Positions 1-8,466 of a DNA stretch of 30,185 bases are shown one piece after another (the first letter of the stretch is position 1; each line of letters opens with the position of its first letter). The DNA lies in NCBI GenBank assembly GCA_038210985.1, contig JBBQWB010000030.1:1-30185 (forward strand). The letters are read 5' to 3'. The position numbers and the translations under genes were made by a program. Below the pieces are notes generated by a model. It was not told the origin of the DNA and did not search any database. It saw only the letters and a list, made by a program, of their open reading frames with translations. Source of the stretch: JAQUGA01 sp038210985 (GTDB lineage: Bacteria; Bacteroidota; Bacteroidia; Bacteroidales; WCHB1-69).

Positions 1-61
1 AAGCTGGCAATGAGTTGGCAAGCAAAGTAAAGTAAAAGAAAATACAGCGTGAATAAAAAGG

Positions 62-84
62 AGCTCTGGAAACGGGGCTTTTTT
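62..84 (+). terminator. possible Rho-independent terminator of an upstream gene
   Basis: Arms AGCTC (62-66) and GGGCT (75-79) can pair with one T-G wobble around an 8-base loop and run into six Ts (79-84). An A-tract lies on the 5' side. The stem is short, so this is only plausible. It would end a gene lying before the window. Confidence 0.35.
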
Positions 85-159
85 GCGTTAAAGAATAGCC
101 TGAAATTTAGTTTGCTTAATAAAAGCATCAAGGAGAACGAAAACATCAATCTATAAACT

Positions 160-1002
160 ATGAAACACCAGCACAAAAATATAACAATGCGGCTTAAAGC
201 ATAGTAAAGCTTCAAAGTACACATCGCTTTCGTTGCAGGCTTCAATAGTTTTAATGGGATTTGGAATGAATCTTATGCAAGTATTGATCGCATCCAAAAC
301 TGGTTTTATAGACACTGCAATATCTGTGGTTTTAGTGATGAGCGTTGGTTTGTTATTAGCAAAACTGCTAAAGGTCGATTCTAAAACGGGCACTCTTATA
401 TCAGCCGGAACGGCTATTTGCGAGGTAGTGCTATTGCCGCAGTGGCTTCTGTAATAAATCCAAAGAGTTCTTAAATATCATTTTCGTTGGTTGTGGTTTT
501 TGTTTTAAATGCAATAGCTCTTATTATTTTTCCTACTATCGGACATTATTTTAATTTAAGTCAGGAAACTTTTGGTACATGGGCTGCTATTGCCATTCAC
601 GACCCTAGTTCGGTAGTTGGAGCAGGAGCAATGTACGGACCAAAAGCCCTGGAAGTTGCAACCACTGTGAAGTTAATTCGTGCGTTGTGGATTATTCCTT
701 TGTTTATCGCTATTGCATTGCTTCAAAAAGATAAATCCAATGGAAAAATCAAAATTCCATGGTTTATTGGCTTGTTTGTGATAAGTATTATAATTGCATA
801 TTTGATTCCCAGCGGACAAGTTCTTTTTACAAATCTTAATTGGTTGGGTAAAAAGGGGATGGTTATAGCCTTGTTTTTGGTTGGTTCAAATATTTCTATT
901 GCAGAAGCCAAGAGTGCAGGTTTTAAAAGCTTTGCAATGGGGATTTTGCTTTGGTTGTTTATTGGAATTGGCTCCTTTTTGGCACTTACTTATAATTTGT
1001 AG
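160..1002 (+). pseudogene. YeiH-family putative sulfate exporter, disrupted
   Basis: This is the remnant of a multi-pass membrane protein of the YeiH/UPF0324 family. The left part reads in frame 2 from about 200 to 423 (for example LQASIVLMGFGMNL) and stops at 454. The right part reads in frame 1 to 1002 (for example WAAIAIHDPSSVVGAGAMYG and TTVKLIRALWIIPL). At about 423-425 the codons for GTAIC are followed by GAGGTAGTG; restoring one G gives the family motif GTAICGGSAIAA and moves the reading into the downstream frame. A further in-frame TAA lies at 472-474. Only about 260 codons remain of roughly 330-350 usual for the family, so the N-terminal third is absent. An ATG at 160, in the same AAACTATG context used by genuine starts nearby, opens a short run beginning MKHQHKN; it may be the original start brought close by an internal deletion. 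Sequencing error could explain one lesion, but less easily all three. Confidence 0.8.
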
Positions 1003-1145
1003 TCTGTTCAATAATAACCATTTTTGCAAATTTATCTACCTTTAACAAAACAGGCAGAAAAGAAGTTGCGGTTTTAAACAAGCAAAATTCAAATCCAATT
1101 ATAATTTGCTAAAACAACAGAAAGGCATAATTATAAAATAATTCT

Positions 1146-1153
1146 TACCTTTG
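1146..1153 (+). promoter_or_regulatory. Bacteroidota -7 promoter box for the etf operon
   Basis: TACCTTTG matches the Bacteroidota TAnnTTTG -7 consensus and lies 38 bases before the etfB ATG, which would leave a short leader. No convincing TTG-type -33 element is visible at the usual distance. Confidence 0.5.
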
Positions 1154-1191
1154 TCGTTCAAAAAAAACAAACTTTCAATAATTAATTTTCT

Positions 1192-2061
1192 ATGAGCTTA
1201 AAAATTGTTGTTTTAGCCAAGCAAGTTCCCGACACACGTAATGTTGGTAAAGATGCCATGAAGGCAGATGGAACAGTAAACAGAGGTGCGTTGCCGGCTA
1301 TTTTTAATCCCGAAGATTTAAATGCACTCGAAATGGCTTTGTCGGTTAAGGATAAACTGCCAGATTCTGAGGTGATTATATTAACCATGGGGCCATCTCG
1401 TGCTGCCGAAATAATTCGTGAGTCGATATACAGAGGAGCAGATAAAGGCTTTTTAATTACCGATCGAAAGTTTGCTGGTTCGGATACTTTGGCTACTTCG
1501 TATGCTATTTCAATGGCTGTTAAAAAAATAAACCCAGACATCGTTTTTGCTGGACGTCAGGCTATTGATGGCGATACTGCACAAGTAGGCCCGCAAGTTG
1601 CCGAAAAACTTAATTGGTCACAAATTACCTATGCCGAAGAAGTATTGCAAGTAAATCAAAAGTCAATCGCAATTAAACGACGTTTAGAACGTGGGGTTGA
1701 GTCGGTTGAAACCGTTTTTCCAACGCTTATAACCGTGCATGGTTCTGCTCCCGCATGTCGTGCTCGTCATGCCAAACGGATGATGACTTTTAAACATGCC
1801 CGTACTATTACCGAGTTGCAGGAGGAAGTTAGAGATTATACCGAACTATACAATCAACGCCCGTATCTTGTAATTGACGAATGGAATGTGGAAACAATTG
1901 AAGCGGATACTGCTTGTTTGGGTTTATCAGGCTCGCCAACTAAAGTTAAAAAAATCGACAATGTGGTGCTTCAACAAAAAGATTCAATGGTTTTAAACGA
2001 TAGCAATAAAGATATTGAGTTGCTTATGGTTAATTTGTTGTCGAGTCATGTGATAGGATAA
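1192..2061 (+). CDS. etfB: electron transfer flavoprotein subunit beta
   Basis: This is the beta subunit of the cytoplasmic EtfAB heterodimer, which carries electrons to or from acyl-CoA dehydrogenases. It is 289 residues, slightly longer than the usual 250-265. The N-terminal block has KQVPDT (10-15) and NPEDLNALEMAL (39-50), and the nucleotide-binding stretch AIDGDTAQVGPQ is at 124-135. The VPDT and NPxD pattern is the one I associate with anaerobic Bcd/Fix-type EtfB rather than the mitochondrial type. It is therefore a candidate for electron bifurcation, but the sequence alone does not prove that. The ATG at 1192 follows a -7 box by a short leader. The gene leads an apparent operon with etfA (29 bases later) and an acyl-CoA dehydrogenase. 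Confidence 0.95.
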   Translation: MSLKIVVLAKQVPDTRNVGKDAMKADGTVNRGALPAIFNPEDLNALEMALSVKDKLPDSEVIILTMGPSRAAEIIRESIYRGADKGFLITDRKFAGSDTLATSYAISMAVKKINPDIVFAGRQAIDGDTAQVGPQVAEKLNWSQITYAEEVLQVNQKSIAIKRRLERGVESVETVFPTLITVHGSAPACRARHAKRMMTFKHARTITELQEEVRDYTELYNQRPYLVIDEWNVETIEADTACLGLSGSPTKVKKIDNVVLQQKDSMVLNDSNKDIELLMVNLLSSHVIG

Positions 2062-2090
2062 TTTATTGTAAAACAAAAATCAGAACGAAC

Positions 2091-3113
2091 GTGAATAATA
2101 TATTTGTTTATTGCGAAATAATGGAAGATGGTAAAGTCGCAGATGTTAGTTTGGAATTACTTTCAAAAGGACGGAAGTTGGCAGATGAGCTTAATGTAAA
2201 ACTCGAAGCCATTGCTATTGGCAACAATTTGCATCGAATAGAAGAGGAACTTTATCCTTTTGGAGTAGATGTAATTCATAAAGCCGACAAAAGCACTCTT
2301 TTTCCTTATTTAACTTTACCTCATGCAGCAATAGTTTGCGAAGTGTTTAAAAAGGAAAAACCAGAGATTGCTCTTTTTGGAGCTACTTCGGTTGGTCGCG
2401 ATTTGGCACCACGAATTGCTTCGGCCCTAAAATGTGGCCTAACTGCCGATTGTACAAGCTTAGAAATTGGAGATCATACCGAAAGTAAAACGGGAACAAT
2501 CTATAAAAATTTGTTATATCAAATTCGTCCGGCTTTTGGAGGAAATATTATTGCAACCATAATAAATCCCGACACTCGTCCTCAAATGGCAACCGTTCGT
2601 GAAGGCGTTATGAAACTCGAACATGCTTCAAAACCAGTGAAAGCTTTGGTTAAACTTATCGATGTAGATGCGATATTGCACGATGAATTGTTTAGAGTTA
2701 AAATAACGGAACGTCATATTGAAGCTCAGAAAATAAATTTAAAAGGTGCTCAAATTATTGTTTCGGGAGGATATGGAGTTGGCTCACGCGAAAATTTTAA
2801 ATTATTGTACGAACTCGCTTCGGTAATTGGTGGCGAAGTTGCTGCTACTCGTGCTGCTGTGGATGCAGGTTTTGTGGAACACGAACGTCAGGTTGGACAA
2901 ACTGGAGTTACGGTTCGTCCTAAACTTTACATTGCTTGCGGAATTTCTGGTGCGGTACAACATAGAGCTGGAATGGATCAATCGGCTAAAATTATTTCTA
3001 TCAATACCGACCCTAAGGCTCCTGTAAATGCAATCGCTGATTATACAGTTGTTGGCGAAATAAATCAAGTAATTCCGAAGATGATAGAGTTTTACAAAAA
3101 ACATTCGAAATAA
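2091..3113 (+). CDS. etfA: electron transfer flavoprotein subunit alpha
   Basis: This is the alpha subunit of Etf, 340 residues, starting at GTG 2091. The N-terminal domain has GATSVGRDLAPRIA and LTADCTSLEI, and the linker has RPAFGGN and RPQMATVREGVM. The C-terminal FAD domain begins with GGYGVGSRENF (226-236). It continues through R266 and QVGQTG (267-272), then LYIACGISGAVQH, the classic FAD-binding block. The RPQMATVRxGVM stretch is typical of anaerobic Bcd-type EtfA. Spacing to its neighbours is 29 bases before and 19 after, which fits co-transcription with etfB and the dehydrogenase. Confidence 0.95.
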   Translation: MNNIFVYCEIMEDGKVADVSLELLSKGRKLADELNVKLEAIAIGNNLHRIEEELYPFGVDVIHKADKSTLFPYLTLPHAAIVCEVFKKEKPEIALFGATSVGRDLAPRIASALKCGLTADCTSLEIGDHTESKTGTIYKNLLYQIRPAFGGNIIATIINPDTRPQMATVREGVMKLEHASKPVKALVKLIDVDAILHDELFRVKITERHIEAQKINLKGAQIIVSGGYGVGSRENFKLLYELASVIGGEVAATRAAVDAGFVEHERQVGQTGVTVRPKLYIACGISGAVQHRAGMDQSAKIISINTDPKAPVNAIADYTVVGEINQVIPKMIEFYKKHSK

Positions 3114-3132
3114 CAATTTAAAATTAATAACA

Positions 3133-4854
3133 ATGGCAAACTATTATACAGATAACGACGCTTTACATTTTCATTTAACGCATCCTTTGATGGAAAAAAT
3201 TGTTCGATTAAAAGAGAACGATTTTAAAGAATCTCAAAAATGGGAGCAAGCTCCACTCGATTACGAAGATGCAATGGATACATACGACAAAGTGCTGGGA
3301 ATTATGGGCGACATTTGTGGAAATGTATTAGCTGTAAATGCCGAATCGGTGGATCGCGATGGTCCAACTTTGGTCGATAATCATGTGATTTATGCAAAAG
3401 GCACACAGGAAAATATTGATGCGTTGAAAAAAGCTGGCTTATTTGGAATGTCGTTGCCACGCAAATTTGATGGATTAAATTTACCAATGGTACCTTATGT
3501 AATGGCTGCCGAAATAGTTTCGCGTGCCGATGCTGGTTTTTCAAATATTTGGGGTTTGCAAGATTGTGCCGAAACTCTCCACGAATTTGCAAATGAAGAA
3601 ATTCTACAAGAATTTCTTCCTCGTGTAAATCAAGGCGAAACAATGGCTATGGATTTAACCGAACCCGATGCAGGCTCGGATTTACAAGCTGTTCAATTGA
3701 AAGCATCTTTTGACGAAAAATCGGGAAAATGGTTATTAAATGGTGTAAAACGATTTATTACAAATGGTGACGCACATATTTCGCTCGTTTTAGCTCGTTC
3801 CGAAGAGGGTACACAAGACGGTCGCGGTTTGTCGCTGTTTGTTTACGACCGAAAGGATGGAGGCTTTACAATTCGTCGTATCGAAAATAAAATGGGTATA
3901 AAAGGTTCACCAACTTGCGAATTAGTTTTTAAAAATGCTCCTGCCAAACTTGTTGGCAATCGCAAACTTGGTTTAATTAAATATGTGATGTCGCTGATGA
4001 ATTCGGCTCGTTTGGGTGTTGGTGCTCAATCGCTTGGTATTGCCGATGCAGCTTATCGCGAAGCCGTTAAATATGCCAACGAACGCGAGCAATTTGGAAA
4101 AGCTATCATAAAATTCCCAGCGATATACGAAATGCTTACCAATATGAGGGTTAAAATTGAAGCAATTCGCTCTTTGTTATACGAAACTTCTCGTTACGTG
4201 GATATGTACAAAACTCTAAATCACGTTTCTACCCATCGTACATTAACTCCAGAAGAAAGAACTGAACTTAAATTTTACCAACGTTTAGCCGATTCGTTTA
4301 CTCCAATGCTTAAACTTTTTTCGAGCGAATATTCAAATCAAATTGCTTACGACGCTATCCAAGTTCATGGCGGAACTGGTTTTATGAAAGATTTTCCAGT
4401 TGAGCGAATTTATAGAGATGCTCGAATTACTACCATTTACGAAGGAACAAGCCAATTGCAAGTAGTTGCAGCTATTCGTTCGGTTATTAATGGCTCGTAT
4501 TTGAATCGTATCCACGAATTTGAAAGCTACGAAGTAAAACCCGAACTCGAAAGCGTAAAGCGTGTTTTAAGTGATTTAACCGAACGTTACGAAATTGCAG
4601 TAAAATCTGTTACCAGTTTAAACGATGGTGAAATTTTAGATTTCCATGCTCGCCGTTTAGTCGAAATGGCTGGATATATTATAATGACTCATTTGCTTAT
4701 TCAGGATTCAATGCGTAATCCAATTTTTGAAAACTCCGTGAAAATATTTTTAAATATTGCACAATCAAAATTTAATGAAGCCGAATCGTATATTCATAAT
4801 TTTGATGTGGAACAAATAGCTTTATATAAAAAAGAAGCGTATATTCAAAACTAA
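3133..4854 (+). CDS. acyl-CoA dehydrogenase family protein
   Basis: FAD enzyme that introduces a 2,3 double bond into acyl-CoA and passes electrons to Etf; its genes directly precede this one. At 573 residues it is much longer than the classical form of about 380, with an N-terminal extension and a helical C-terminal domain of over 100 residues. The FAD-facing motif MAMDLTEPDAGSD is at 171-183. Near the C-terminal end of the core, VHGGTGFMKDFPVERIYRDA is followed by YEGTSQLQ, where E437 sits at the position of the catalytic base of medium-chain and butyryl-CoA dehydrogenases. Chain-length preference cannot be read from the sequence. A strong stem-loop follows the stop. Confidence 0.93.
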   Translation: MANYYTDNDALHFHLTHPLMEKIVRLKENDFKESQKWEQAPLDYEDAMDTYDKVLGIMGDICGNVLAVNAESVDRDGPTLVDNHVIYAKGTQENIDALKKAGLFGMSLPRKFDGLNLPMVPYVMAAEIVSRADAGFSNIWGLQDCAETLHEFANEEILQEFLPRVNQGETMAMDLTEPDAGSDLQAVQLKASFDEKSGKWLLNGVKRFITNGDAHISLVLARSEEGTQDGRGLSLFVYDRKDGGFTIRRIENKMGIKGSPTCELVFKNAPAKLVGNRKLGLIKYVMSLMNSARLGVGAQSLGIADAAYREAVKYANEREQFGKAIIKFPAIYEMLTNMRVKIEAIRSLLYETSRYVDMYKTLNHVSTHRTLTPEERTELKFYQRLADSFTPMLKLFSSEYSNQIAYDAIQVHGGTGFMKDFPVERIYRDARITTIYEGTSQLQVVAAIRSVINGSYLNRIHEFESYEVKPELESVKRVLSDLTERYEIAVKSVTSLNDGEILDFHARRLVEMAGYIIMTHLLIQDSMRNPIFENSVKIFLNIAQSKFNEAESYIHNFDVEQIALYKKEAYIQN

Positions 4855-4855
4855 C

Positions 4856-4904
4856 AACTCTAAAAGAGTTTAAAAACCAAGTCTGATAAATCTTTCAGAC
4901 TTGG
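4856..4904 (+). repeat. two stem-loops between the dehydrogenase and the membrane complex genes
   Basis: AACTCT/AGAGTT (4856-4870, 3-base loop) is followed by CCAAGTCTGA (4877-4886) pairing perfectly with TCAGACTTGG (4895-4904) around an 8-base loop. No T-run follows, so it is not a canonical terminator. It could stabilise the etf-dehydrogenase mRNA end, reduce read-through into the next genes, or be a dispersed repeat. Confidence 0.7.
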
Positions 4905-4925
4905 GAATAATTAATTATAATAAAC

Positions 4926-6917
4926 ATGACAGGTTCTGTTTTATTGATTTTAGCTTTACTATCATTTCTGGTTTTTATAATTCCTCAAAACTATAAGTAC
5001 GCACTGAGTTTGGCATTGTTATCTGCATTAATTGGCATAAGCTCGTTTTTGTCGCTAAGTGTTTTGTTTAATATGCAAACCTTGATAGTAAATATCGATT
5101 TATTATCATTTCAAAATTATCCCGAAATAAAAATTGATTCCCTATCTGCATTTTTTGTTTTGGTTGTCAATTTTACGGTTCTAGTTGGTTTTTTGTATGC
5201 CCGAAGTTATTTGGCTAAGTATCACTTAAAAAAATCAGTACTTCAGTTTTCTATTCATTATTTTTCTTACATTTGGCTATATCTAGCCATGTTTTTGGTT
5301 TGTACCATTAGTGATGGATTTTCGTTTTTGATTGTTTGGGAATTAATGTCGTTGAGTTCATTTTTGTTGGTAATTTTCGATGCCGAAGACAGGGATACAA
5401 TGAAATCGGGGATAAATTACTTAATCCAAATGCACGTTGGCTTTTTGTTTTTGATGTTTGCATTTATTATTTTGGGAAATGCTACAGGAAATGCAAATTT
5501 AGATCAGTTAAGTCTCTATTTTCAACATCATGATAATGTGCTTTTATTTTCATTTTTCTTTATTGGATTTGGAATAAAAGCTGGGTTTATGCCACTTCAT
5601 TCGTGGTTACCTCAAGCTCACCCTGCTGCTCCATCGCACATTTCGGGAGTAATGTCGGGAGTAATGATTAAAATGGGAATTTTTGGAATTGCTCGGGTTA
5701 TGTTTGCGTTGCATGATCATTTATTAGAAATAGGAACTTTCGTTTTAATTATTTCGGCTATATCGGGTTTGCTGGGTGTGATGTTTGCCATTGTTCAGCA
5801 CGATTTAAAACGATTATTAGCCTATCATAGCATCGAAAATATTGGAATCATTGGAATGGGTCTTGGTATTGGATTGATTGGAAAAGCTTTAAATATGCCT
5901 GTTGTTGAAATATTGGGATTTGGAGGGGGTTTGCTTCATGTCCTAAATCATTCTTTATTCAAATCCTTGTTGTTTTTTAATGCAGGTACGGTTTACATGG
6001 AAACGCATACTCGAAATATTGAGCGTTTGGGGGGACTTATTAAAAAAATGCCAACAACAGCAATACTTTTTTTGATTGGCTCGCTAGCTATTTGTGGTTT
6101 GCCTCCTTTTAATGGCTTTGTTTCCGAATATTTAATCTATTCCGGATTGTTCAACTTGCTCAATTTGCTCAATTTTAAAATTTCGGCCTTAATGATTGGA
6201 GGAATAATCAGTTTAGCATTAATTGGGGGTTTAGCAATATTTTGCTTTACTAAAGCTTTTAGCGTAGTTTTTTTAGGAAATAGTAGGAGCGAGGCAACCC
6301 AAAATGCTAAAGAAGTGGACAAGCCAACCCTGATTTTTTTATCGATTATTGCTCTTGTAATGTTGCTGATAGGTGTTTTCCCAATTGTTTTTGTAAAACC
6401 AATTTTTGCAATTGTTTCTCAATTTACAGGACAAGTATTACCTTACGAATTTACTGTTTCTAATTTTAGTAATCTAATGAATATTAGTATTATAGGAGGT
6501 TTATTTGTAGTATTAGTTTCACTGCTTTTACTGTATCGATCTTTCCATTTAAAACGTATTAATTTAGAAAACAGTGGTCCAACTTGGGGTTGTGCATACA
6601 CTGCCGGAACTTCAAAACATCAATATACAGCAACATCTTTTGCCGATAACTTCTCATCCATAGCATCTCCAATTTTGAATTCTAAAAAGGAAATGATTTC
6701 TATTCAAAGTTCGGAGATATTTCCGGTAAAACGCCATTTTGTTACCAAACAAGTCGATGTAATTAAAAAGAAAGCCATTGATTTACCAATTGAAAAAATC
6801 CTGACACTTCTAAAAAAGATTGCAGTTATGCAAACTGGTGAAATTCAGCATTATATAATTTATGCATTTGTTTTTATGATACTAATTTTTGTACTTACTT
6901 TTTTTAATGTGATTTAA
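4926..6917 (+). CDS. hydrogenase-4 subunit B-like (HyfB/NuoL-type) proton-conducting membrane subunit of an Ehr-type complex
   Basis: Antiporter-like integral membrane subunit, 663 residues, close to HyfB of E. coli (about 670), with many hydrophobic segments. Residues expected to carry ion translocation are present: E139 in VWELMSLSSF, K218 in GFGIKAG, and the HSWLPQAHPAAPSH block at 225-238. There is also a Lys-bearing helix in HVLNHSLFKSLLFFNAG. The C-terminal part has the HyfB-like GPTWGCAY and QYTATSFADNF stretches near the last helix. It opens a run of six genes with gaps of 3-15 bases, so these are almost certainly co-transcribed. Unlike its partner at 8467, this subunit looks intact as an ion channel module. 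ATG at 4926. Confidence 0.93.
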   Translation: MTGSVLLILALLSFLVFIIPQNYKYALSLALLSALIGISSFLSLSVLFNMQTLIVNIDLLSFQNYPEIKIDSLSAFFVLVVNFTVLVGFLYARSYLAKYHLKKSVLQFSIHYFSYIWLYLAMFLVCTISDGFSFLIVWELMSLSSFLLVIFDAEDRDTMKSGINYLIQMHVGFLFLMFAFIILGNATGNANLDQLSLYFQHHDNVLLFSFFFIGFGIKAGFMPLHSWLPQAHPAAPSHISGVMSGVMIKMGIFGIARVMFALHDHLLEIGTFVLIISAISGLLGVMFAIVQHDLKRLLAYHSIENIGIIGMGLGIGLIGKALNMPVVEILGFGGGLLHVLNHSLFKSLLFFNAGTVYMETHTRNIERLGGLIKKMPTTAILFLIGSLAICGLPPFNGFVSEYLIYSGLFNLLNLLNFKISALMIGGIISLALIGGLAIFCFTKAFSVVFLGNSRSEATQNAKEVDKPTLIFLSIIALVMLLIGVFPIVFVKPIFAIVSQFTGQVLPYEFTVSNFSNLMNISIIGGLFVVLVSLLLLYRSFHLKRINLENSGPTWGCAYTAGTSKHQYTATSFADNFSSIASPILNSKKEMISIQSSEIFPVKRHFVTKQVDVIKKKAIDLPIEKILTLLKKIAVMQTGEIQHYIIYAFVFMILIFVLTFFNVI

Positions 6918-6920
6918 GTT

Positions 6921-7823
6921 ATGATAAGCATAATATTGATTTTGATTACTGCTGCTTTTTATCCTGGTATAATTATCCGGACAAAAAGTATTTTTAGTGG
7001 TCGAAAAGGTCCAGGAATTCTTCAGCCTATTAAGGATATTTATGTGTTGTTTCACAAAGGAAATGTTTTTAGTACAACTACCAGTATTATTTTTAAAATA
7101 GCGCCCAGCATTACTTTGGCTTCCATTATAATTGCAACTACTTTGTTGCCACTAGGAAAACATGCCGCATTAATTAGTTTTGATAACGACTTTGTAATGT
7201 TTGCATATTTACTCGCCATTGGTAAGTTTTTTAGCATCATTGCTGCAATGGATACCGGAAGTGGTTTTGAAGGCATGGGTGCAAATCGCGAAGCTCTTTA
7301 TTCGATGTTGGTGGAGCCTGCTTTCTTTTTAATTATTGCAACTTTTGCTGCCATTACTGGGTTTACATCCTTTTCGGAGATATTTGCAACTTTTGAAATA
7401 GCTGAAAATAAGTATCTTATAATTATTTCAATCATCAGTTTTTATATGCTTTTACAAATTATGATGATTGAAAACAGCCGCTTGCCAATTGATGATCCTA
7501 AAACTCACCTCGAACTTACTATGATTCACGAAGTTATGATATTGGATAACAGTGGGTTCGATAAAGCATTAATTCATATTGGTACCATGATTAAATTTTC
7601 GATTTACGGAACTTTGATTTTCAACTCCATTGTTTTAGCGGATTTGAGTTTGATATTACTTATTGTTATTTTCATTGCTTTGCAAATTGTTATCGCTATT
7701 ATTGTTGGGTTTTTAGAATCGTTTCGTGCTCGAAATAAAATGCACAGGAATGTAATACATATTTTTACGCTTACTGCAATTGGAATTTTGTCGTTTTTGT
7801 TGGTTTTAATAATGAATAATTAA
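6921..7823 (+). CDS. HyfC/HycD/NuoH-like membrane subunit of the Ehr-type complex
   Basis: NuoH-type membrane anchor, 300 residues, with about eight hydrophobic segments. In hydrogenase-4 and complex I this subunit joins the peripheral redox arm to the ion-pumping arm. Diagnostic cytoplasmic loops are present: GRKGPGILQPIKDIYVLFHK near the N-terminus, AMDTGSGFEGMGANREALYS in the middle, and ENSRLPIDDPKTHLELTMIH with its cluster of acidic residues. The length matches HyfC/HycD (about 310). The ATG is 3 bases after the previous stop. The conserved acidic loops argue that coupling between arms is still under selection. Confidence 0.93.
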   Translation: MISIILILITAAFYPGIIIRTKSIFSGRKGPGILQPIKDIYVLFHKGNVFSTTTSIIFKIAPSITLASIIIATTLLPLGKHAALISFDNDFVMFAYLLAIGKFFSIIAAMDTGSGFEGMGANREALYSMLVEPAFFLIIATFAAITGFTSFSEIFATFEIAENKYLIIISIISFYMLLQIMMIENSRLPIDDPKTHLELTMIHEVMILDNSGFDKALIHIGTMIKFSIYGTLIFNSIVLADLSLILLIVIFIALQIVIAIIVGFLESFRARNKMHRNVIHIFTLTAIGILSFLLVLIMNN

Positions 7824-7832
7824 TTTAGTGCA

Positions 7833-8462
7833 ATGTTAAACTTTTTGCTTGTAGCTTTTGGAATTACCATTTTATACATTTGTTCGGCAGAGCGGTATAG
7901 AACGTATGCTAAAATAATTGCCATTCAAGGGATACTTCTTTTTGCAATATCTTTAATGCAACTTTCGGAAGTGAAATTATTAAATCTGATTTTTATTTCG
8001 GTCGAAACTTTGGTGTTTAAAGGAATTATTGTTCCTTATTTTTTGTATAAAGTAATTAATAAAACTAAGGTATATCGTGTTCATAATAAAGCACTTCCTG
8101 CATTTTTTATTTTAGTTTTAGCAGTTTGTTTGCTCGTTCTGTCGGTTTTTATTGCCAATGTTTTACAAAAAGATTCTATTAATGTTGCTTTTATGACCAT
8201 GTGCTTATTTACCCTTTTTTCAGGTATTTTAATTATTGTTACGCACAAGTTGTTGTTTTCGCATACCATTGGATTTTTAGTTATTGAAAATGGAATTTTT
8301 CTCCTTTCTATTTTAGTTGGAATTGAAATGCCTTTATTAATTAATATAGGTATTTTACTCGATATTTTTGTTAGCGTTTTGATTATCACCATATTCACTA
8401 ATAAAATTGGTGCTAAATATCATAATTTGGGAACCGAAAATTTAACTTCATTAAAACACTAA
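7833..8462 (+). CDS. HyfE-like membrane subunit of the Ehr-type complex
   Basis: Small membrane subunit of 209 residues, matching HyfE (about 216), with some six or seven hydrophobic segments. The C-terminal half carries the HyfE signature, with FSHTIGFLVIENGIFLL followed by EMPLLINIGILLDIFV; this part resembles NuoK. The start is the ATG at 7833, 9 bases after the previous stop. Its position between the HyfC-like and HyfF-like genes is the usual order in hydrogenase-4 and Ehr clusters. Confidence 0.88.
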   Translation: MLNFLLVAFGITILYICSAERYRTYAKIIAIQGILLFAISLMQLSEVKLLNLIFISVETLVFKGIIVPYFLYKVINKTKVYRVHNKALPAFFILVLAVCLLVLSVFIANVLQKDSINVAFMTMCLFTLFSGILIIVTHKLLFSHTIGFLVIENGIFLLSILVGIEMPLLINIGILLDIFVSVLIITIFTNKIGAKYHNLGTENLTSLKH

Positions 8463-8466
8463 AACT

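Noticed and set aside
1..33. Possible 3' end of a gene entering the window (frame 3 stop at 31-33)
   Set aside because: Only ten codons, no recognisable sequence; the terminator-like hairpin at 62-84 is the only support.
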